38,013 nucleotides of DNA from assembly GCA_030527015.1 (NCBI GenBank), contig JAUNBR010000022.1:1-38013 (forward strand), given 5' to 3'. A program made the translations under genes and the position numbers. Source of the DNA: Planctomycetia bacterium (GTDB lineage Bacteria > Planctomycetota > Planctomycetia > Pirellulales > Thermoguttaceae). The notes under the pieces are model-generated. The model did not search any database. It was not told the origin of the DNA and worked only from the letters and a program-made list of their open reading frames with translations. Positions 33,419 to 38,013 of this stretch are shown piece after piece (the first letter of the stretch is position 1; each line of letters begins with the position of its first letter).

Positions 33419-33491
33419 ATGATTATATAATAAATGATTATATAATACAGGGCATCTGTCGGAGCGTCAAAAGGGAGTCTGCCCTTTTTTT
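33419..33491 (+). promoter_or_regulatory. Leader of the alcohol dehydrogenase gene: duplicated AT box and hairpin with T-run
   Basis: A perfect 14-bp direct repeat ATGATTATATAATA (33419-33432, 33434-33447) carries two TATAAT boxes. Directly after, AGGGCA (33449-33454) can pair with TGCCCT (33480-33485) around a 25-nt loop, followed by TTTTTTT. The order promoter, short hairpin, T-run, gene suggests an attenuator about 40 nt before the start codon. The 6-bp stem is weak and the loop matches no riboswitch I know. Confidence 0.4.
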
Positions 33492-33530
33492 GAATAAAAA
33501 AGTAAATTTTATGAATAGAGGATAAGGAAT

Positions 33531-34685
33531 ATGTTAAATTTTAGTTATGTAAATCCGGTAAAGGTGGTTTTTGGTAAAGGTCAGATTTCCAGGCTGCGAG
33601 AACTGATTCCGATGAACGCAAAAATTTTAATAACATATGGAGGAGGATCCATTAAAAAAAATGGCGTATATACTCAGGTGAAGGATGCGCTGGCAGGGCA
33701 TCACTGGCTGGAATTCGGGGGAATAGAGCCGAATCCGAAATATGAAACCTGTATGCAGGTGGTGGAAATGGTAAAAAGAGAAAAAATCGATTTTTTACTT
33801 TCTGTTGGCGGAGGATCGGTTTTAGATGGTACAAAATTTATCGCGGCGGCAGCGAAGTATGAGGGAGGTGAACCATGGGATATTCTGGAAAAGGGAGCTG
33901 AGGTAAAAGACGCTGTAAAAATTGGATGTGTGATGACTCTTCCTGCCACAGGATCTGAGTCGAACAGTTTAGCGGTGATTTCTCGGAATTCGACACAACA
34001 AAAATTGGCGTATTATTCGGAGAAAAGTTTTCCACAGTTCTGTATTTTGGATCCGGAAACCACCATGTCCCTTTCTGAACGGCAGGTGGCGAATGGAATC
34101 GTGGATACTTTTGTGCACGTTTCGGAACAGTATATGACATATCCGGTGAATACTCCCTTACAGGACCGGATGGCGGAGGGGATTTATCTTACGCTGATCG
34201 AAGAAACGCCAAAAGTGAAGGCGGATCCGATGAATTATGAGGTTCGCGCGAATCTGATGTGGTGTGCCACATGGGGGTTAAACGGATGGATCGCGCAGGG
34301 ATGCGTCCAAGACTGGCTGACACATATGATCGGGCATGAGATTACCGCGCTGACGGGAACCGATCATGGACGTACGCTGGCTCTGGTGTTACCGGCGGTG
34401 TGGTCATACCTGCGTGAATCGAAGAAAGAAAAATTATTACAGTATGCGCAGCGCATATGGGGGATTACTGGAAATGACTCGAACCAGGTGATCGACGAAG
34501 CGATTTCCCGCACGAAAGCGTTTTTCCGTCAGGCGGGAATCACGGCGACGAAAGCGGAATATGGCGTGACGGACGAAGTGTGCCGGAAAATCGCGGAAAT
34601 CGCGGAGACGAGAAACCCGCGCTGGGGTGAGCGTCAAAATATCACGGGAAAAGATGTTCTTGCCATTTTGGATCTTTGTGATTAA
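33531..34685 (+). CDS. yqhD: Iron-containing alcohol dehydrogenase, YqhD type
   Basis: A cytoplasmic NADPH-dependent aldehyde reductase/alcohol dehydrogenase of the group III metal-dependent family, 384 residues (E. coli YqhD has 387). The match to YqhD is close along the whole length: KILITYGGGSIKKNGVY, LEFGGIEPNPKYETCMQVV, LLSVGGGSVLDGTKFIAAAA, CVMTLPATGSESNSLAVISR, RQVANGIVDTFVHVSEQYMTYPV, and DWLTHMIGHEITALTGTDHGRTLALVLPA. Asp192, His196, His269 and His279 fit the metal-ligand pattern. The enzyme detoxifies short-chain aldehydes or serves fermentation. AAGGA precedes the ATG at 5 nt. A possible attenuator lies in the leader. It stands alone between long repeat-rich regions. Confidence 0.95.
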   Translation: MLNFSYVNPVKVVFGKGQISRLRELIPMNAKILITYGGGSIKKNGVYTQVKDALAGHHWLEFGGIEPNPKYETCMQVVEMVKREKIDFLLSVGGGSVLDGTKFIAAAAKYEGGEPWDILEKGAEVKDAVKIGCVMTLPATGSESNSLAVISRNSTQQKLAYYSEKSFPQFCILDPETTMSLSERQVANGIVDTFVHVSEQYMTYPVNTPLQDRMAEGIYLTLIEETPKVKADPMNYEVRANLMWCATWGLNGWIAQGCVQDWLTHMIGHEITALTGTDHGRTLALVLPAVWSYLRESKKEKLLQYAQRIWGITGNDSNQVIDEAISRTKAFFRQAGITATKAEYGVTDEVCRKIAEIAETRNPRWGERQNITGKDVLAILDLCD

Positions 34686-34730
34686 ATGATTCTGACAGAT
34701 GCCTGCTTCATGGTGTATCGGATCCATTTT

Positions 34731-34939
34731 TATACCTGGTACACCATGAAATTCCATTTTTTCATTTTTTTGTACCCGATACACTTTATAAATTTTTGTT
34801 TTCCTTGTCCGCAGACCGGCGGGCCGGCATTTTTGCTTCTCACTAAAAATATCTGCTTCAGAGCCGCACAAAATGGAAATTTAAATGTGAATCAGTTAGC
34901 GCCACAAAAAATGAGAATTTAAAATAAAACCAGAGTATA
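34731..34939 (+). repeat. Nested TATAC elements
   Basis: Left half TATACCTGGTACACCATGAA (34731-34770), a complete copy (about 34771-34897, with a TTGTCCGCAGACCGGCGGGC stem), then a right arm (GAGAATTTAAAATAAAACCA, to 34939). The outer copy has lost part of its core, so restoration is incomplete. Confidence 0.68.
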
Positions 34940-35054
34940 TACCTGATGCACGATAAAAATGGGATTTCTCTGTCCGCAGGCAGGCAGTTTTTGGGCGATT
35001 CATGAAATGCCTGTTTTGTGACTGCGCACAATGAAAATCTGAATCAAAATTATA
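34938..35054 (+). repeat. TATAC element, diverged, with extra stem
   Basis: TATACCTGATGCACGATAAA at the left, CTGTCCGCAGGCAGGCAG in the middle, and GAATCAAAATTATA at the right. It shares its terminal TATA with the next copy. Confidence 0.7.
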
Positions 35055-35158
35055 TACCTGATACACTATAAATTTCCGATTCTCCGGCATTTTGCTTCGC
35101 TGAAAATGCCTGTTTTTGTTGCCGAGTAAAATGAAGAATTTAAGACAGAATCAGTATA
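35053..35158 (+). repeat. TATAC element
   Basis: TATACCTGATACACTATAAA to GAATCAGTATA, with the perfect core GGCATTTTGCTTCGCTGAAA. It ends 49 bp before the rsmD start. Confidence 0.87.
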
Positions 35159-35207
35159 TGCTGAAAAACAGTTTTGTGGGACATATACGGAAAATGAAAG
35201 AGAAAAA

Positions 35208-35837
35208 ATGGGAAAAAAACAGATAAGAAAAGAAGAAACATATGAAGTGATTCCGGTGGGGATGAGGATTATCGGTGGGGAATTTGGCGGGCGAAAAATC
35301 GCGTATGCCGGAGATCGGCGTGTGCGTCCCATGAAAGATCGGGTGAGGGAGGCGATTTTTAATCTCATCCATATGCGGGTAAAAGACAGTTATATAATAG
35401 ATCTGTTCGGCGGAACAGGTGCGCTGGCTCTGGAAAGTCTGAGTCGGGGAGCGAAAGCCGCCACGATCTGTGAGCAGCATTTTCCCACCGCGCGAGTGAT
35501 TACAGATAATGTAAAACTCTTAAACGTGGAAGCACGTGTATGTGTACGGCCGGGAGATGTTTTTTTATGGAATAAAAGGAACCCGGTATTACCACAGGAT
35601 ATACCATGGACGGTTTTCTGCTGCCCTCCGTACAGATTTTTTCAGGAAAGAACGCAGGATGTTTACGATTTATTAGAATCTCTGATTCGGCGTGCGCCAG
35701 ATAAAAGTCTTTTTGTCGTGGAAGCGGATACTCAGTTTAACTGGATGGAGTTTAACGTTCTGGGAGAGTGGGAGATTCATGCGTATCCGCCAGCGGTGGT
35801 GGGCTTTTTAAACCGGCGCTTAAATGAGAAAGAGTAA
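35208..35837 (+). CDS. rsmD: 16S rRNA (guanine-N2)-methyltransferase RsmD
   Basis: RsmD methylates N2 of G966 in 16S rRNA during 30S assembly, using S-adenosylmethionine. The 209-residue protein has the family signatures MRIIGGEFGGRKIAYA, RPMKDRVREAIFNLI and the SAM-binding motif IIDLFGGTGALALESLSRGAK. The catalytic [DN]PP[YF] motif appears as CCPPYRF, with Cys139 in place of Asp or Asn, followed by Pro140-Pro141-Tyr142. A roughly 17-residue lead precedes the conserved MRIIGG start. The ATG at 35208 has only AAAGAGA upstream; an internal ATG at MRIIGG is a possible alternative. The next base after its stop codon begins a TATAC element. No coaD neighbour is present, although these genes are often paired. 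Confidence 0.88.
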   Translation: MGKKQIRKEETYEVIPVGMRIIGGEFGGRKIAYAGDRRVRPMKDRVREAIFNLIHMRVKDSYIIDLFGGTGALALESLSRGAKAATICEQHFPTARVITDNVKLLNVEARVCVRPGDVFLWNKRNPVLPQDIPWTVFCCPPYRFFQERTQDVYDLLESLIRRAPDKSLFVVEADTQFNWMEFNVLGEWEIHAYPPAVVGFLNRRLNEKE

Positions 35838-35922
35838 TATACCCGATGCACTATAAATTTCCGTTTCCTCAGCATTTTTCTCCGCTGAAAATGCAGGAGA
35901 AGCGGAAATTTATAATATATGA
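35838..35922. repeat. TATAC element with two left arms, shortened
   Basis: TATACCCGATGCACTATAAA directly after the rsmD stop, core GCATTTTTCTCCGCTGAAAA, then the inverse left arm GAAGCGGAAATTTATAATAT. The right-arm half is absent. Confidence 0.72.
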
Positions 35923-35989
35923 ACTGTGACTGACAGATCTCGTGGGACAAAAATTTAGTGAAAATCTGTATAATACGCAGAGAAAAATA

Positions 35990-36032
35990 AAAAGAGCCAG
36001 ACGAAAAGAAAAATCTTTTTGCCTGGCTTTTA
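35990..36032. terminator. Bidirectional terminator between rsmD and the minus-strand gene
   Basis: A long hairpin, AAAAGAGCCAG with an inner AAAAGA...TCTTTT pairing and CTGGCTTTT, lies between convergent genes. U-rich tails occur on both strands: GGCTTTTAATC on plus, GGCTCTTTTTATTTTTC on minus. Confidence 0.75.
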
Positions 36033-36051
36033 ATCTCTGAAGTGCGTAATT

Positions 36052-36258
36052 TATATGCGAAACACGATAAATTTTACTTCCATGGTATTTTTATACCCGA
36101 TACATTATAAAATTCCGCTTCCCCGGCATTTTTGCTTCGCTGAAAAATCCTGCTTTAAGAGCCGCACAAAACGGAAATTTAAAGTGGAATCAGTATATCT
36201 TACTAAAAATATCTGCTTTCAGAGATGCGCCAGACAAAAATTTAAAGTGAAATCAGCA
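36052..36258 (+). repeat. TATAC element inserted into another TATAC element
   Basis: Outer left half 36052-36091 (TATATGCGAAACACGATAAA, ending GGTATTTT), complete copy 36094-36195 flanked by TA on both sides, outer right half 36198-36258 (TCTTACTAAAAATATCTGC onward). Rejoined through one TA, the core has exactly consensus length and differs by transitions only. Confidence 0.88.
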
Positions 36259-36308
36259 TGTCTGAAGCACGATAAAATAAAATGAGATTTTAACGTGAAA
36301 ACGACTGA

Positions 36309-36713
36309 TTAACGGATACCGTAACTGGAATCGGTAATCAGTTCTTCTTCGTAAAAATCAGCATCTGCGTCTTTTGTCATGCAGCATTCCCAGAAGGATT
36401 CACTGCTTCCTTCTTTTTCACTTTTCCCGGCGTGAAGAAGGGAGCGTACTTCCTGACTAAGATCTTCAGGCAGTTTATAAAGTTCTTTTGGGCTGAGCGT
36501 CCATGACCGTCCGCCCTGAGAGACGTCAATCGTCGTGGGTTTCCCTGTCTGGCGATGAATGCCGATGCATGTATTTTTTCCGTTTTCATTACGAGAAACG
36601 GTAAGGCTCATCATGTGATAATGTTTCATGTCTGCGGAAGTGCATTCACATGAGGAATTCTGACTTTCCATTTCCTCAGATCTTTCGGAAGTGTTTTTTT
36701 CCTGATCCTTCAT
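36309..36713 (-). CDS. Hypothetical protein, 134 residues
   Basis: Start is the ATG at 36713, with AAGGAG 8 nt ahead; the frame is open further up, but that part reads through a leader hairpin. The protein is soluble and polar. The N-terminal 35 residues are rich in Glu, Ser and Lys, with SSCECTS. The central part (HYHMMSLTVSRNENGKNTCIGIHRQTGKPTTIDVSQGGRSWTLSPKELYKLPEDLSQEVRSLL) looks like a small beta-rich domain ending in a helix. The tail has WECC and acidic residues. I do not recognise the family. A hairpin lies in its leader. It is followed by a bidirectional terminator and preceded by two other unknown genes on the same strand, which may form one transcription unit. Confidence 0.68.
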   Translation of the reverse strand: MKDQEKNTSERSEEMESQNSSCECTSADMKHYHMMSLTVSRNENGKNTCIGIHRQTGKPTTIDVSQGGRSWTLSPKELYKLPEDLSQEVRSLLHAGKSEKEGSSESFWECCMTKDADADFYEEELITDSSYGIR

Positions 36714-36737
36714 TTTAAAACTCCTTTTTTTGAAATT

Positions 36738-36767
36738 CCTGAAGGCCCGGCATGAAGCCGAGCCAGG
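36738..36767 (-). promoter_or_regulatory. Leader hairpin upstream of the 134-residue gene
   Basis: On the plus strand CCT-gaa-GGC-c-CGGC, loop ATGAA, GCCG-a-GCC-AGG gives a GC-rich stem of about 10 pairs in AT-rich surroundings, 10-12 nt upstream of the ribosome site. No T-run follows on the minus strand, so a terminator is unlikely. A translational control element, an mRNA-stability element or an RNA processing site are possibilities. Confidence 0.45.
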
Positions 36768-36927
36768 TAACGTGAAGCATGTGTTAATTTTCATCATGAA
36801 ATATCCGAAATGTATAAGGTTTATCATCTCACATAAATGAGTGGATTTTCGGAATAAACTTCCGCGGTTTTACATTCGGATGGAAAGATGGAGGGCATTA
36901 ACGAAAATGCTTCATATTTCAGTAAAT

Positions 36928-37221
36928 TTAGTATTTTTTGGAATCACATCCACACGAATCGGAGTGACTTCCTGTTTTGTGCTCATTTTCTTTACGCTGT
37001 GTATCACAGGAACGATCTTCTTTCGTCGTGCGCTGGGTGTCCATGCCCGGTCGTGGATGCGTATCTTTCTGAGGTGTATTTTCACGAGTGGGGTGACTTT
37101 TCGAAGAAGATGAAGAGCTGCCGCCCTGTCCACCACGAGTGGTTCCGTTACCGGAGTTTCCGGAGGTGCTTTTCGAATTACTGTTTCCTTGGTTCTTTTT
37201 AGACGTATTAGTCATGTTCAT
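36928..37221 (-). CDS. Hypothetical low-complexity protein, 97 residues
   Basis: A strong ribosome site AAGGAG lies 4 nt before the ATG, which supports real translation. The product is almost entirely Ser, Gly, Asn, Lys, Thr and Arg (NQGNSNSKSTSGNSGNG, GGQGGSSSSSSKSH), is highly basic, and ends SDSCGCDSKKY. It has no hydrophobic core, signal or membrane segment and is probably disordered. I do not recognise it; nucleic-acid binding would fit the composition but is speculation. It sits 92 bp after a repeat-rich gene on the same strand. Confidence 0.6.
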   Translation of the reverse strand: MNMTNTSKKNQGNSNSKSTSGNSGNGTTRGGQGGSSSSSSKSHPTRENTPQKDTHPRPGMDTQRTTKEDRSCDTQRKENEHKTGSHSDSCGCDSKKY

Positions 37222-37313
37222 GATTCTCCTTTATAGAGTTACTTGACAAAATTTACTTTCGGGTGACTGCCCGATAAGTATTTTCACGGTAAGGTATTAC
37301 CTCAGTGAGAAAT

Positions 37314-38013
37314 TTACACTGTGGTTTTTCCTGTTTCATTAACTTCAGAATCCGCGGGATTTCTGGCGGGAATTTCATGATGGTATGATCGTGGTGTGTG
37401 AGAAGGCGGTTCAGAAGTATTCTTACGCATGTTTTCTGATGAGGGTGTATATTCATGGTGCATGCCGTCATGAAAGGAATTCGTTTCCCCGTTTTTCTTG
37501 TTTATGTTTTTCTGATCTGTCTCCGGTGTCTGACGATTTATGTCCTTCTGATCTGTTTCTGACGTCTGATGATTTATGCCTTCCCGCGCTGTCCCTGGAG
37601 TCTGATGGTTTATGTTATTTTGGTTCGTATTTTCTGGGATGTTTTGTGAAGAAGTTTCCTTCTGGGGATCCATATTCTGTAATTCTTCCTGGAATGTAAA
37701 ATTTTCTGTCGCCCAGGTATTACCGGTGGGAATTTTTTCTGGTGGTCTCTGAGGCGTGGCGTACTGCGCCAGCAAAAAAGATGATTTATTCATACCCGAT
37801 TTTACCTGTGGCTGTAATAATTCAGGGGTGATGGATCCAGGAACCGTTTCTTTTGGAAGGGCTCCTTTCATCATTTCAGCAGGTGATTTGCCGGGTATTT
37901 CTTGTGGAGCGATATTCGGTATTTCAGTAGGTGTTTTGGAGGGTGTATGCACAGGGTTTTCTTTAGGTGTTTTATCAGGTGTATGCACAGGGTTTACTTC
38001 TTGTGTTTTAGCT
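37314..38013 (-). CDS. Hypothetical repeat-rich protein, 5' end beyond the window
   Basis: The frame is open to the window edge; the upstream codons (AKTQEVNPVHTPDK) continue the same repeat pattern, so the start lies outside. At least 233 residues are visible. The first part repeats NPVHTPxKTPxE-like units rich in Thr and Pro. The middle has four units of about 12-13 residues beginning INHQTPGT, INHQTSET, INRQTPET and INKKNGET. The end is polar (SEPPSHTPRSYHHEIPARNP). There is a short less-biased stretch, MNKSSFLLAQYATPQRPPEKIPTGNTWATENFTFQEELQNM. No domain is recognised, and it is probably disordered. It may be first in a unit with the two genes downstream. Confidence 0.6.
   Translation of the reverse strand, partial: AKTQEVNPVHTPDKTPKENPVHTPSKTPTEIPNIAPQEIPGKSPAEMMKGALPKETVPGSITPELLQPQVKSGMNKSSFLLAQYATPQRPPEKIPTGNTWATENFTFQEELQNMDPQKETSSQNIPENTNQNNINHQTPGTAREGINHQTSETDQKDINRQTPETDQKNINKKNGETNSFHDGMHHEYTPSSENMRKNTSEPPSHTPRSYHHEIPARNPADSEVNETGKTTV

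Noticed and set aside
33449..33491. A known riboswitch class in the yqhD leader
   Set aside because: The 37-nt hairpin does not match fluoride, guanidine, preQ1, ZTP, THF or SAM motifs that I can recall, so only a generic attenuator is proposed.
34686..34922. 78-codon plus-strand frame after yqhD, and similar frames at 7130-7396, 19816-20160, 28944-29144 and 36055-36285
   Set aside because: All are readings through TATAC elements. The frames are not conserved between copies, so the element does not encode a peptide.
36841..37202. Plus-strand frames of 90 and 104 codons opposite the low-complexity gene
   Set aside because: The minus-strand frame has a strong AAGGAG site and a consistent composition; the plus frames have no ribosome site.
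1..38013. A transposase for the TATAC elements inside the window
   Set aside because: No frame carries a DDE/DDD transposase, a helix-turn-helix plus catalytic triad, or a REP-associated tyrosine transposase (RAYT); the family must be moved from elsewhere, if it still moves.

Overview
The window reads as chromosomal DNA of an anaerobic, diderm bacterium, probably from the Planctomycetota or a related PVC lineage. This placement is inferred, not proven. The support is a PEP-CTERM exported protein, a XylR-type regulator (sugar-binding sensor fused to an AraC DNA-binding domain), a NodT-type outer-membrane lipoprotein, a large GyrB, and a radical-SAM HydG that implies [FeFe]-hydrogenase. Genes are mostly single transcription units separated by unusually long, AT-rich intergenic regions. 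There are no ribosomal or phage genes and no recognisable transposase.

Layout. 1-1823: a tRNA-Arg with its terminator, then a dense field of repeats. 1824-6156 (minus): gyrB, a 61-residue unknown protein and a membrane-anchored LysM protein. 7352-12900 (minus): an FGGY sugar kinase, a NUDIX-like protein, queA and hydG. 13556-17032: a PEP-CTERM protein and a XylR/AraC-type regulator, transcribed divergently. A sigma-70-like promoter with an adjacent 21-bp-period direct repeat lies between them and suggests that the regulator controls the exported protein. 17487-22713: an orphan ParA ATPase, a phosphohexomutase and a NodT-type efflux lipoprotein. 23748-28824: a ferrous-iron locus with a DtxR-box promoter, a DtxR regulator fused to a FeoA domain, feoA, feoB and a FeoB-associated Cys-rich membrane protein. 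30061-35837: an RNase Z-like hydrolase, a CPBP intramembrane protease, a YqhD-type alcohol dehydrogenase and rsmD. 36309-38013 (minus): three unrecognised polar or low-complexity proteins, the last cut by the window edge.

The most striking feature is a family of short palindromic elements, called TATAC elements here. I count about 47 near-complete copies plus many fragments. They lie in almost every intergenic region, in both orientations, and never inside a gene I call. A copy is about 101 bp. The left arm is TATACCCGATGCACTATAAA, the centre is a GGCATTTT/AAAATGCC hairpin, and the right arm is the imperfect inverse of the left arm. Several copies are split by an intact copy. Removing the intact copy and one TA restores the older copy at exactly the consensus length. 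This shows mobility with TA target duplication, as in Tc1/mariner-IS630-type MITEs. About 14 copies carry an extra CTGTCCGCCGACAG stem. Tandem, nested and half-swapped forms all occur. A transposase that could move them must lie outside this window.
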